This document shows, piece after piece, positions 1 to 10,879 of a stretch of DNA of 64,000 bases (the stretch's first letter is position 1; each line of letters starts with the position of its first letter). A model generated the notes under the pieces. The model was not told the DNA's origin and ran no database searches. It saw nothing but the letters and a program-made list of their open reading frames with translations. This DNA comes from Colletes latitarsis (Eukaryota; Arthropoda; Insecta; Hymenoptera; Colletidae): NCBI RefSeq assembly GCF_051014445.1, contig NC_135134.1, positions 11,003,672-11,067,671 on the forward strand, read 5' to 3'. A program made the position numbers and the translations under genes.

Positions 1-105
1 GATGAGTGAAAATCCCAGACCTAACCTAGACCTAACATGAGTTATCTTTTGAAATGTTGACCCAGACTAGGTTTAATTGACTGTTTCAGTGTGGTACCAC
101 ATTAC

Positions 106-113
106 CACGTGAT
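106..113. promoter_or_regulatory. E-box-like CACGTGAT (example of a per-monomer motif)
   Basis: CACGTGAT lies 4 bp after the KpnI palindrome in the many monomers that read ATTACCACGTGATCC. It contains the palindromic E-box CACGTG. It also fits the reverse complement of the budding-yeast centromere element CDEI (RTCACRTG). Other monomer subtypes read TACTACGTGATCC or TTTCTACGTGATCC and lose the E-box. Binding by any protein is inference; no regulatory role is shown. Confidence 0.35.
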
Positions 114-265
114 CCAAACCAGAAAAAACCCAGGATCTGTTCAACAGGTATGTGAAGAATGCGAAAGTATGAGCTTGATGAGGGCAAATCCGAGACCCAA
201 CTCAGACTTAACATGTGTTATCCTCTAAAATATTGATCGAAACCAGGTTTAATGGACTGTTTCAG

Positions 266-350
266 TACGATACCACATTACGACGTGATCGAAACGAGAA
301 AAAGCCCGGGATCTGGCCAACAAGTATGCGGAAAATGTGAATGTATAAGC
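266..350 (+). repeat. Monomer subtype with CGAAACGAGAAAAAGCCCGGG (example)
   Basis: This segment carries a linked set of variants: GTACGATACCAC, GATCGAAACGAG, AAGCCCGGGATCTGG, TATGCGGAAAATGTGAATG and TATAAGCC. The same combination recurs near 3810, 17010, 32515, 34278, 36568, 49060, 52405, 55570 and 62466. The variants travel together, so the subtype is an inherited haplotype rather than random mutation. Confidence 0.85.
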
Positions 351-1384
351 CTGATGTGAGCAAATCCAAGACCTAAAATAGACCTAACATGCGTTATCCT
401 CTAAAATATTGATCGAAACCTGGTTTAATGGACTGCTTCAGTGTGGTACCACATTACTACGTGATCCAAACCAAAAAAAGACCAGAGTCTGGCCATCAAG
501 TATGAGAAATATGCGAAAGTATGAGCCTGATGAGTGCAAATCCCAGACCTAACCTAGACCTAACATGCATTATCCTCTAAAATATCGATCGAAACCAGGT
601 TTAATCGACTGTTTCAGTGTGGTACCACATTACTACGTGATCCAATCCAGAAAGAGCCCAGAATCTGGCCATCAAGTAAGAGATATATGCGAAAGTATGA
701 GCCTGATGGGGGCAAATCCAACATCCAACTCATTCTTAACATGTGTTATCCTCTAAAATATTGATCGAAACCAGGTTTAATGGACTGTTTCAGTGTGATA
801 CCACATTACCACGTGATCCAAACCAGAAAAAACCCGGGATCTGGCCAACAAGTTTACGGAAAATGCGAAAGTATGAGCCTGATGAGGGCAAATCCCAGAC
901 CTATTCCAGACCTAACATGCGTTTTCCCCTAAAATATTGATCGAGACCAGGTTTAGTCGACTGTTTCAGTGTGGTACCACATTGCTACGTGATCCAAACC
1001 AGAAAAAACCCGGGTTCTGTTCAACAAGTATGTGAAGAAAGCGAAAGTATGACCCTGATGAGTGCAAACCCAAGGTCTAACCTAGACCTGACATGTGTTT
1101 TCCTCTAAAATATTAATCGAAACCAGGTTTAATGGCCTGTTTCAGTGTGGTACCACATTACTGCGTGACCAAACCAGAAAAAGCCCAGGATCTGGCCATC
1201 AAGTATGAGAAATATGCGAAAGTATGGGCCTGATGAGTGCAAATCCCATACCTAACCTAGACCTAACATGCATTATCCTCTAAAATATTGATCGTGTCCA
1301 GGCTCAGTCGACTGTTTCAGTGTGGTACCACATTACCACGTGATCCAAACCAGAAAAAGCCCAGGATCTGTTCAACAGGTATGT

Positions 1385-1862
1385 GAAGAATGCGAAAGTG
1401 TGAGCCTGATGAGGGCAAATCCAAGGCCTAACCTAGACCTAACATGCGTTATCCTCCAAAATATTCATCGAAACCAGGTTTAATTGACTGTTTCAGTGTG
1501 GTACCACATTACCACGTGATCCAAACCAGAAAATACCCAGGATCTGTTCAACAGGTATGTGAAGAATGTGAAAGTGTGAGCCTGATGAGGGCAAATCCAA
1601 GGCCTAACCTAGACCTAACATGCGTTCTCCTCCAAAATATTCATCGAAACCAGGTTTAATTGACTGTTTCAGTGTGGTACCACATTACCACGTGATCCAA
1701 ACCAGAAAAAACCCAGGATCTGTTCAACAGGTATGTGAAGAAAGCGAAAGTATGAGACTGATGAGGGCAAATCCCATACCTAATCCAGACCTAACATGCG
1801 TTATCGATTAAAATATTGATCCTGACCAGGCTTAGTCGACTGTTTCAGTGTGGTACCACATT
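1385..1862 (+). repeat. Duplicated block B, copy 1 (offset 2818 bp)
   Basis: Matches 4203-4680 at an offset of 16 monomers. It contains two GTTCAACAGG-type monomers followed by the TATCGATTAAAATATTGATCC unit. A private difference is CGTTCTCCTCC at 1622 against CGTTATCCTCC in copy 2. The match ends where ATTACTACGTGATCC here faces ATAACTACGTGACCC. Confidence 0.85.
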
Positions 1863-1928
1863 ACTACGTGATCCAATCCAGAAAAAGCCCAGAATCTGGC
1901 CATCAAGTATGAGAAATATGCGAAAGTA

Positions 1929-2930
1929 TGAGACTGATGAGAGCAAATCCCAGACCTAACCTAGACCTAACATGGGTTATCCTTTGAAATGTTGACCCAG
2001 ACTAGGTTTAATTGACTGCTTCTGTGTGGTACCACATTACCACGTGATCCAAACCAGAAAAAACCCACGATCTGTTCAACAGGTATGTGAAGAATGCGAA
2101 AGTGTGAGCCTGATGAGGGCAAATCCAAGGCCTAATCCAGACCCAACATGCGTTATCCTCCAAAATTTTGATCGAGACCAGGTTTAGTCGACTGTTTCAG
2201 TGTGATACCACATTACCACGTGATCCAAACCTGAAAAAGCCCGGGATCTGGCCCACAAGTTTGCGGAAAGTGTGAATGTATGAGCCTGATGAGAGCAAAT
2301 CCCAGACCTAACATAGACCCGACATACGTTATCCTCTAAAATATTGATCGAAACTAGGTTTATTGGACTGTTTCAGTGTGGTACCACATTACTACGTGCT
2401 CCAAACCGAAAAAAGCCCAGAATCTGGCCATCATGTATGAGAAATATGCGAATGTATGAGCCTGATGAGTGCAAATCCCAGACCTAACCTAGACCTAACA
2501 TGTGTTATCCTCTAAAATATTGATCGAGACCAGGTTTAATTTGACTGTTTCAGTGTGGTACCACATAACTACGTGACCCGAACCAGTGAAAGCCCAGGAT
2601 CTGGCCAACAAGCATGAGAAATATGCGAAACTATGAGCATGATGGTAGCAAATCCCATACCTAACCTAGACCTAACATGCGTTATCCTCTAAAATATTGA
2701 TCGTGACCAGGTTTAGTCGACTGTTTCATTGTGGTACCACACTACTACGTGATCCAAACCAGAAAAAGCGCAGGATCTGGCCAACAAGTACGAGAAATAT
2801 GCAAAAGTATGAGCCTGATGAGAGCAAATCCCAGACCTAACCTAGACCTAACATGCGTTATCCTCTAAAATATTGACCCAGACCAGGTTTAGTCGACTGT
2901 TTCAGTGTGGTACCACATTACTACGTGATC
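1929..2930 (+). repeat. Duplicated block C, copy 1 (offset 3347 bp)
   Basis: About 1.0 kb that matches 5276-6277 at an offset of 19 monomers. Shared rare variants include GACTGTTTCTGTGTGG-type sequence, GGCCCACAAGTTTGCGG, GACCCGACATACG, ACGTGCTCCAAACCG and GATGGTAGCAAATCCC. It ends near 2930, where GATCAAAGCC faces GATCCAAAGCAG. Confidence 0.9.
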
Positions 2931-3521
2931 AAAGCCAAAAAAAGCCCAGAATCTAGCCATCAAGTATGAGAAATATGCGAAAGTATGGGCCAGATGAGTG
3001 CAAATCCCAGACCTAACCAAGACCTAACATGTGTTATCCTCTAAAATATTGATCGAGACCAGGTTTAATTTGACAGTTTCAGTGTGGTACCACATAACTA
3101 CGTGATCCAAACCAGAGAAAGCCCAGGATCTGGCCAACAAGCATGAGAAATATGCGAAAGTATGAGCATGATGAGAGCAAATCCCAGACCTAACCTAGAC
3201 CTAACATGAGTTATCCTTTGAAATGTTGACTCAGACTAGGTTTAATTGACTGTTTCAGTGTGGTACCACATTACCACGTGATCCAAACCAGAAAAAACCC
3301 AGGATCTGTTCAACAGGTATGTGAAGAATGCGAAAGTGTGAGCCTGATGAGGGTAAATCCCGGACCTAACATAGACCTAACATGCGTTATCCTCTAAAAT
3401 ATTGATCGAAACCAGGTTTAATGGTCTGCTTCAGCGCGGTACCGCATTACTACGTGATCGAAACCAAAAAAGGCCCAGAATCTGGCTATCAAGTATGAGA
3501 AATATGCGAAAGTATGAGCCC

Positions 3522-4175
3522 GATGAGTGAAAATCCCAGACCTAACCTAGACCTAACATGAGTTATCTTTTGAAATGTTGACCCAGACTAGGTTTAATTG
3601 ACTGTTTCAGTGTGGTACCACATTACCACGTGATCCAAACCAGAAAAAACCCAGGATCTGTTCAACAGGTATGTGAAGAATGCGAAAGTATGAGCTTGAT
3701 GAGGGCAAATCCGAGACCCAACTCAGACTTAACATGTGTTATCCTCTAAAATATTGATCGAAACCAGGTTTAATGGACTGTTTCAGTACGATACCACATT
3801 ACGACGTGATCGAAACGAGAAAAAGCCCGGGATCTGACCAACAAGTATGCGGAAAATGTGAATGTATAAGCCTGATGTGAGCAAATCCAAGACCTAAAAT
3901 AGACCTAACATGCGTTATCCTCTAAAATATTGATCGAAACCTGGTTTAATGGACTGCTTCAGTGTGGTACCACATTACTACGTGATCCAAACCAAAAAAA
4001 GACCAGAGTCTGGCCATCAAGTATGAGAAATATGCGAAAGTATGAGCCTGATGAGTGCAAATCCCAGACCTAACCTAGACCTAACATGCATTATCCTCTA
4101 AAATATCGATCGAAACCAGGTTTAATCGACTGTTTCAGTGTGGTACCACATTACTACGTGATCCAATCCAGAAAA
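3522..4175 (+). repeat. Duplicated block A, copy 2
   Basis: Near-identical partner of 1-654, including the private variants AGTTATCTTTTGAAATG and the CGAAACGAGAAAAAGCC monomer. It breaks off inside a monomer near 4175 and continues with a different subtype. This is the mark of an exchange between out-of-register monomers. Confidence 0.9.
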
Positions 4176-4202
4176 AACCCACGATCTGTTCAACAGGTAT
4201 GT

Positions 4203-4680
4203 GAAGAATGCGAAAGTGTGAGCCTGATGAGGGCAAATCCAAGGCCTAACCTAGACCTAACATGCGTTATCCTCCAAAATATTCATCGAAACCAGGTTTA
4301 ATTGACTGTTTCAGTGTGGTACCACATTACCACGTGATCCAAACCAGAAAATACCCAGGATCTGTTCAACAGGTATGTGAAGAATGTGAAAGTGTGAGCC
4401 TGATGAGGGCAAATCCAAGGCCTAACCTAGACCTAACATGCGTTATCCTCCAAAATATTCATCGAAACCAGGTTTAATTGACTGTTTCAGTGTGGTACCA
4501 CATTACCACGTGATCCAAACCAGAAAAAACCCAGGATCTGTTCAACAGGTATGTGAAGAAAGCGAAAGTATGAGACTGATGAGGGCAAATCCCATACCTA
4601 ATCCAGACCTAACATGCGTTATCGATTAAAATATTGATCCTGACCAGGCTTAGTCGACTGTTTCAGTGTGGTACCACATA
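4203..4680 (+). repeat. Duplicated block B, copy 2
   Basis: Partner of 1385-1862. It directly follows block A copy 2, whereas the two blocks are about 730 bp apart in the first arrangement (1-1862). The segment between them has been lost or gained, so this part of the array is a mosaic. Confidence 0.85.
4262..4437 (+). repeat. Example monomer (176 bp, 'GTTCAACAGG' subtype)
   Basis: This is one complete monomer, taken from the ATG of ATGCGTTATCC to the base before the next one. It is followed directly by another unit at 4438. This subtype carries CCTCCAAAATATTCATCG, the ACCACGTGATCC form, CAGGATCTGTTCAACAGG and GGGCAAATCCAAGGCC. Related copies occur at 1444, 11834, 13596, 14477, 17467, 21163, 25039 and 29620, often in runs of two or three. 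It is a useful unit for phasing the array. Confidence 0.95.
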
Positions 4681-5275
4681 ACTACGTGACCCAAACCAGT
4701 GAAAGCCCAGGATCTGGCCAACAAGCATGAGAAATATGCGAAACTATGAGCATGATGGTAGCAAATCCCATACCTAACCTAGACCTAACATGCGTTATCC
4801 TCTAAAATATTGATCGTGACCAGGTTTAGTCGACTGTTTCATTGTGGTACCACACTACTACGTGATCCAAACCAGAAAAAGCCCAGAATCTGGCCATCAA
4901 GTATGAGAAATATGCGAAAGTATGAGCCTGATGAGTGCAAATCCCAGACCTAACCTAGACCTAACATGTGTTATCCTCTAAAATATTGACCGTGACCAGG
5001 TTTAATTTGACTGTTTCAGTGTGGTACCACATAAATACGTGACCCAAACCAGTGAAAGCCCAGGATCTGGCCAACAAGCATGAGAAATATGCGAAACTAT
5101 GAGCCTCATGAGAGCAAATCCCAGACCTAACCTAGACCTAACATGCGTTATCCTCTAATATATTGACCCAGACCAGGTTTAGTTGACTGTTTCAGTGTGG
5201 TACCACATTACTACGTGATCCAAAGCAGAAAAAGGCCAGGATCTGGCCAACAAGTATGAGAAACATGCGAAAGTA

Positions 5276-6277
5276 TGAGACTGATGAGAGCAAATCCCAG
5301 ACCTAACCTAGACCTAACATGGGTTATCCTTTGAAATGTTGACCCAGACTAGGTTTAATTGACTGTTTCTGTGTGGTACCACATTACCACGTGATCCAAA
5401 CCAGAAAAAACCCACGATCTGTTCAACAGGTATGTGAAGAATGCGAAAGTGTGAGCCTGATGAGGGCAAATCCAAGGCCTAATCCAGACCCAACATGCGT
5501 TATCCTCCAAAATTTTGATCGAGACCAGGTTTAGTCGACTGTTTCAGTGTGATACCACATTACCACGTGATCCAAACCTGAAAAAGCCCGGGATCTGGCC
5601 CACAAGTTTGCGGAAAGTGTGAATGTATGAGCCTGATGAGAGCAAAGCCCAGACCTAACATAGACCCGACATACGTTATCCTCTAAAATATTGATCGAAG
5701 CTAGGTTTATTGGACTGTTTCAGTGTGGTACCACATTACTACGTGCTCCAAACCGAAAAAAGCCCAGAATCTGGCCATCATGTATGAGAAATATGCGAAT
5801 GTATGAGCCTGATGAGTGCAAATCCCAGACCTAACCTAGACCTAACATGTGTTATCCTCTAAAATATTGATCGAGACCAGGTTTAATTTGACTGTTTCAG
5901 TGTGGTACCACATAACTACGTGACCCAAACCAGTGAAAGTCCAGGATCTGGCCAACAAGCATGAGAAATATGCGAAACTATGAGCATGATGGTAGCAAAT
6001 CCCAGACCTAACCTAGACCTAACATGCGTTATCCTCTAAAATATTGATCGTGACCAGGTTTAGTCGACTGTTTCATTGTGGTACCACACTACTACGTGAT
6101 CCAAACCAGAAAAAGCGCAGGATCTGGCCAACAAGTACGAGAAATATGCAAAAGTATGAGCCTGATGAGAGCAAATCCCAGACCTAACCTAGACCTAACA
6201 TGCGTTATCCTCTAAAATATTGACCCAGACCAGGTTTAGTCGACTGTTTCAGTGTGGTACCACATTACTACGTGATC
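5276..6277 (+). repeat. Duplicated block C, copy 2
   Basis: Partner of 1929-2930 with scattered single-base differences. The GACCCGACATACG marker monomer inside it recurs near 19043, 23446 and 28555, which links this block to the 18.7-19.1 kb segment and to the large duplication at 21-31 kb. Confidence 0.9.
6253..6264. repeat. 12-bp perfect palindrome with KpnI site (present in most monomers)
   Basis: TGTGGTACCACA is its own reverse complement and contains GGTACC. It recurs once per monomer through almost the whole window, at a spacing of about 176 bp. The main exceptions are units with GATACCAC, CTTACCAC or TACAACAT, where one arm is mutated. A KpnI digest should therefore give a ladder of about 176 bp. 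The dyad could extrude as a small cruciform or bind a dimeric protein; that function is inferred only. Confidence 0.9.
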
Positions 6278-6290
6278 CAAAGCAGAAAAA

Positions 6291-6305
6291 GGCCAGGATC
6301 TGGCC
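6291..6305. repeat. 15-bp inverted repeat GGCCAG-GAT-CTGGCC
   Basis: GGCCAGGATCTGGCC is a perfect 6-bp stem with a 3-nt loop. This strong form occurs in monomers with AAAAAGGCCAGG (for example near 5233, 6291, 6995, 18614, 19142, 56109). The common CCCAGGATCTGG form keeps a shorter CCAG/CTGG stem. CCAGAATCTGG keeps the same stem with another loop. With the KpnI palindrome this gives two dyads per monomer. Confidence 0.85.
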
Positions 6306-6355
6306 AACAAGTATGAGAAACATGCGAAAGTATGAGACTGATGAGAGCAAATCCC

Positions 6356-6377
6356 AGACCTAACCTAGACCTAACAT
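6356..6377 (+). repeat. 11-bp direct repeat inside the monomer
   Basis: Two adjacent 11-mers, AGACCTAACCT and AGACCTAACAT, form a short tandem duplication inside the unit. The same arrangement is seen in most monomers. Variants such as AGACCTAATCC followed by AGACCTAACAT keep the 11-bp period. The subtype with CAACTCAGACTTAACATG has lost the first copy's match. The 11-mers contain CCTAA, which resembles telomeric repeats of many insects, but the array is not a telomere repeat. Confidence 0.85.
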
Positions 6378-6810
6378 GGGTTATCCTTTGAAATGTTGAC
6401 CCAGACCAGGTTTTGTCGACTGCTTCAGTGTGGTACCACATTACCACGTGATCAAAGCCAAAAAAAGCCCAGAATCTAGCCATCAAGTATGAGAAACATG
6501 CGAAAGTATGAGCCTGATGAGAGCAAATCCCAGACCTAACCTAGACCTAACATGAGTTATCCTTTGAAATGTTGACCCAGACTAGGTTTAATTGACTGTT
6601 TCAGTGTGGTACCACATTACCACGTGATCCAATCCAGAAAGAGCCCAGAATCTGGCCATCAAGTAAGAGATATATACGTAAGTATGAGCCTGATGAGGGC
6701 AAATCCCACATCCAACTCAGACTTAACATGTGTTTTCCTCTAAAATATTGATCGAAACCAGGTTTAATGGACTGTTTCAGTGTGATACCACATTACCACG
6801 TGATCCATAC

Positions 6811-7226
6811 CAGAAAAAGCGCAGGATCTGGCCAACAAGTACGAGAAATATGCAAAAGTATGAGCCTGATGAGAGCAAATCCCAGACCTAACCTAGACCT
6901 AACATGCGTTATCCTCTAAAATATTGACCCAGACCAGGTTTAGTCGACTGTTTCAGTGTGGTACCACATTACTACGTGATCCAAAGCAGAAAAAGGCCAG
7001 GATCTGGCCAACAAGTATGAGAAACATGCGAAAGTATGAGACTGATGAGAGCAAATCCCAGACCTAACCTAGACCTAACATGGGTTATCCTTTGAAATGT
7101 TGACCCAGACCAGGTTTTGTCGACTGCTTCAGTGTGGTACCACATTACCACGTGATCAAAGCCAAAAAAAGCCCAGAATCTAGCCATCAAGTATGAGAAA
7201 CATGCGAAAGTATGAGCCTGATGAGT
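6811..7226 (+). repeat. Four-monomer tandem duplication, copy 2
   Basis: Partner of 6107-6522. It starts within a monomer whose upstream part differs (GTGATACCACATTACCACGTG), so the left breakpoint lies inside the unit at a position homologous to that of the first copy. Confidence 0.9.
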
Positions 7227-7539
7227 GCAAATCCCAGACCTAACCTAGACCTAACATGTGTTATCCTCTAAAATATTGATCGAGACCAGGTTTAATTTGA
7301 CTGTTTCAGTGTGGTACCACATAACTACGTGACCCAAACCAGTGAAAGTCCAGGATCTGGCCAACAAGCATGAGAAATATGCGAAACTATGAGCATGATG
7401 GTAGCAAATCCCAGACCTAACCTAGACCTAACATGCGTTATCCTCTAAAATATTGATCGTGACCAGGTTTAGTCGACTGTTCCAGTGTGGTACCACATTG
7501 CTACGTGATCCAAACCAGAAAAAACCCGGGTTCTGTTCA

Positions 7540-8600
7540 ACAAGTATGTGAAGAATGCGAAAGTATGACCCTGATGAGTGCAAACCCAAGGTCTAACCTA
7601 GACCTGACATGTGTTATCCTCTAAAATATTGATCCAAACCAGGTTTAATGGTCTGTTTCAGTGTGGTACCACATTACTGCGTGATCCAAACCAAAAAAAG
7701 CCCAGAATCTGGCCATCAAGTGTGAGAAACATGCGAAAGTATGAGACTGATGAGAGCAAATCCCAGACCTAACCTAGACCTAACATGAGTTATCCTTTGA
7801 AATGTTGACCCAGACTAGGTTTAATTGACTGTTTCAGTGTGGTACCACATTACCACGTGATCCAAACCAGAAAAAACCCAGGATCTGTTCAACAAGTATG
7901 TGAAGAATGCGAAAGTGTGAGCCTGATGAGGGCAAATCTAAGGCCTAACCTAGACCTAACATGCGTTATCCTCCTAAATATTCATCGAAACCAGGTTTAA
8001 TTGACTGTTTCAGTGTGGTACCACATTACCACGTGATCCAAACCAGAAAAACCCAGGATCTGTTCAACAGGTATGTGAAGAATGTGAAAGTGTGAGCCTG
8101 ATGAGGGCAAATCCAAGGCCTAACCTAGACCTAACATGGGTTATCCTCCAAAATATTCATCGAAACCAGGTTTAATTGACTGTTTCAGTGTGGTACCACA
8201 TTACCACGTGATCCAAACCAGAAAAAACCCAGGATCTGTTCAACAGGTATGTGAAGAAAGCGAAAGTATGAGACTGATGAGGGCAAATCCCATACCTAAT
8301 CCAGACCTAACATGCGTTATCGATTAAAATATTGATCCTGACCAGGCTTAGTCGACTGTTTCAGTGTGGTACCACATTACTACGTGATCCAATCCAGAAA
8401 ATGCCCAGTATCTGGCCATCAAGTATGAGAAATATGCGAAAGTATGAGCCTGATGAATGCAAATCCCAGCCCTAACCTAGACCTAACATGTATTATACTC
8501 AAAGATATTGATCGTGACCAGGTTAAGTCGACTGTTTCAGTGTGGTACCACATTCCAACGTGATCCAAACCAGAAAAAGCCCAGAATCTGGCCATCAAGT
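7540..8600 (+). repeat. Long-range duplicated block, copy 1 (offset 6517 bp)
   Basis: Matches 14057-15117 at an offset of 37 monomers. Shared markers are GAGTGCAAACCCAAGGTC, the GTTCAACAGG monomers, TATCGATTAAAATATTG, AAAATGCCCAGTATC, GATGAATGCAAATCCC and ATTCCAACGTGATCC. It diverges at about 8600, where GTATGAGAAATATG faces GTAAGAGATATATG. Confidence 0.85.
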
Positions 8601-9204
8601 ATGAGAAATATGCGAAAGTATGAGCCTGATGAGTGCAAATCCCAGACCTAACCTAGACCTAACATGTGTTATCCTCTAAAATATTGATCGAGACCAGGTT
8701 TAATTTGACTGTTTCAGTGTGGTACCACATAACTACGTGACCCAAACCAGTGAAAGCCCAGGATCTGGCCAACAAGCATGAGAAATATGCGAAACTATGA
8801 GCATGATGGTAGCAAATCCCAGACCTAACCTAGACCTAACATGCGTTATCCTCTAAAATATTGATCGTGACCAGGTTTAGTCGACTGTTTCAGTGTGGTA
8901 CCACACTACTACGTGATCCAAACCAGAAAAAGCGCAGGATCTGGCCATCATGTATGAGAAATATGCGAATGTATGAGCCTGATGACTGCAAATCCCAACA
9001 CTAACACTGACCTAACATGCGTTATCCTCTAAAATATTGATCGAGACCAGGTTTAGTCGACTGTTTCAGTGTGGTACCACATTACTACGTGCTCCAAACC
9101 GAAAAAAGCCCAGAATCTGGCCATCATGTATGAGAAATATGCGAATGTATGAGCCTCATGACTGCAAATCCCAACCCTAACACAGACCTAACATGCGTTA
9201 TCCT

Positions 9205-9890
9205 CTAAAATATTGATCGAGACCAGGTTTAATTTGACAGTTTCAGTGTGGTACCACATAACTACGTGATCCAAACCAGAGAAAGCCCAGGATCTGGCCA
9301 ACAAGCATGAGAAATATGCGAAAGTATGAGCATGATGAGAGCAAATCCCAGACCTAACCTAGACCTAACATGCGTTATCCTCTAAGATATTGATCGTGCC
9401 CAGGTTTAGTCGACTGTTTCGGTGTGGTACCACATTACTACGTGATCCAATCCAGAAAAAGCCCAGAATCTGGCCATGAAGTAAGAGATATATGCGGAAG
9501 TATGAGCCTGAGGAGGGCAAATTCTAGACCCAACTCAGGCTTAACATGTGTTATCCTCTAAAATATTAATCGAAACCAGGTTTAATGGACTGTTTCAGTG
9601 TGGTACCACATTCCTACGTGATCCAAAGCAGAAAAAGGCCAGTATCTGGCCATCAAGTATGAGAAATATGCGAAAGTATGAGTCTGACGAGGGAAAATCC
9701 CAGACCTAATCCAGACCTAACATGCGTTATCCTCTAAAATATTGATCGAGACCAGGTTTAGTCGACTGTTTCAGTGTGGTACCACATTACTACGTGATCA
9801 AAGCCAAAAAAAGCCCAGAATCTAGCCATCAAGTATGAGGAATATGCGAAAGTATGAGCCAGATGAGTGCAAATCCCAGACCTAACCTAG
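9205..9890 (+). repeat. Four-monomer tandem duplication (705 bp), copy 1
   Basis: Repeated immediately at about 9910-10590. Shared rare variants are ATTTGACAGTTTCAG, GATATTGATCGTGCCC, TGTTTCGGTGTGG, GAAGTAAGAGATATATGCGG and GAGGGAAAATCCC. Differences include TTCTAGACCC against TTGTAGACCC. The same four-monomer motif order recurs, with changes, at 23.8-24.3, 28.9-29.3, 60.1-60.6 and 63.6-64.0 kb. Confidence 0.85.
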
Positions 9891-9909
9891 ACCTAACATG
9901 TGCTATCCT

Positions 9910-10590
9910 CTAAAATATTGATCGAGACCAGGTTTAATTTGACAGTTTCAGTGTGGTACCACATAACTACGTGATCCAAACCAGAGAAAGCCCAGGATCT
10001 GGCCAACAAGCATGAGAAATATGCGAAAGTATGAGCATGATGAGAGCAAATCCCAGACCTAACCTAGACCTAACATGCGTTATCCTCTAAGATATTGATC
10101 GTGCCCAGGTTTAGTCGACTGTTTCGGTGTGGTACCACATAACTACGTGATCCAATCCAGAAAAAGCCCAGAATCTGGCCATGAAGTAAGAGATATATGC
10201 GGAAGTATGAGCCTGAGGAGGGCAAATTGTAGACCCAACTCAGACTTAACATGTGTTATCCTCTAAAATATTAATCGAAACCAGGTTTAATGGACTGTTT
10301 CAGTGTGGTACCACATTCCTACGTGATCCAAAGCAGAAAAAGGCCAGTATCTGGCCATCAAGTATGAGAAATATGCGAAAGTATGAGCCTGACGAGGGAA
10401 AATCCCAGACCTAATCCAGACCTAACATGCGTTATCCCCTAAAATATGGATCGAGACCAGGTTTAGTCGACTGTTTCAGTGTGGTACCACATTACTACGT
10501 GATCAAAGCCAAAAAAAGCTCAGAATCTAGCCATCAAGTATGAGAAATATGCGAAAGTATGAGCCAGATGAGTGCAAATCCCAGACCTAA
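9910..10590 (+). repeat. Four-monomer tandem duplication (705 bp), copy 2
   Basis: Second copy of the 9205-9890 block. It has private changes such as TATGGATCGAGACC near 10446 and GAAAAAGGCCAGTATC, the last shared with copy 1. It ends near 10590, where AACCCAGACCTAAGATG marks the change to another subtype. Confidence 0.85.
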
Positions 10591-10879
10591 CCCAGACCTA
10601 AGATGCGTTATCCTCTAAAATATCGATCGATACAAGTTTTAATCGACTCTTTCAGTGCGGTACCACTCTACTATGTGATCCATACCAGAAAAAACCCAGG
10701 ATCTGTTCATAAGTATGTGAAGAATGCGAAAGTATGAGACTAATGAGGGCAAATCCCATACATAATCCAGACCTAACATACATTATCCACTAAAATATTG
10801 ATCGTGACCAGGCTTAGTCGACTGTTTCGGTGTGGTACCACATTACTACGTGATTCAATCCAGAAAAAGCCCAGAATCT

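Larger units (their letters stand above)
1..654 (+). repeat. Duplicated block A, copy 1 (offset 3521 bp)
   Basis: This stretch matches 3522-4175 almost base for base. One difference seen is CTGGCCAAC near 315 against CTGACCAAC near 3836. The offset of 3521 bp equals 20 monomers. The match ends near 654, where GAAAGAGCCCAGAATCTGG is replaced by GAAAAAACCCACGATCTG in the other copy. The left end lies outside the window. Confidence 0.9.
6107..6522 (+). repeat. Four-monomer tandem duplication, copy 1 (704 bp offset)
   Basis: No difference was seen by eye between this 416-bp stretch and 6811-7226. The offset is 704 bp (4 monomers). The copies carry GAAAAAGCGCAGG, the GGCCAGGATCTGGCC hairpin monomer and the GTTTTGTCGACTGCTTC variant. 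The minus-strand open frames in both copies are identical repeat by-products, not genes. Confidence 0.9.

Noticed and set aside
6268..7190. Two identical minus-strand open frames of 72 codons (6268-6486, 6972-7190) with a hydrophobic look
   Set aside because: They are identical because the 704-bp block is duplicated. The frame is antisense satellite with no independent evidence of coding.
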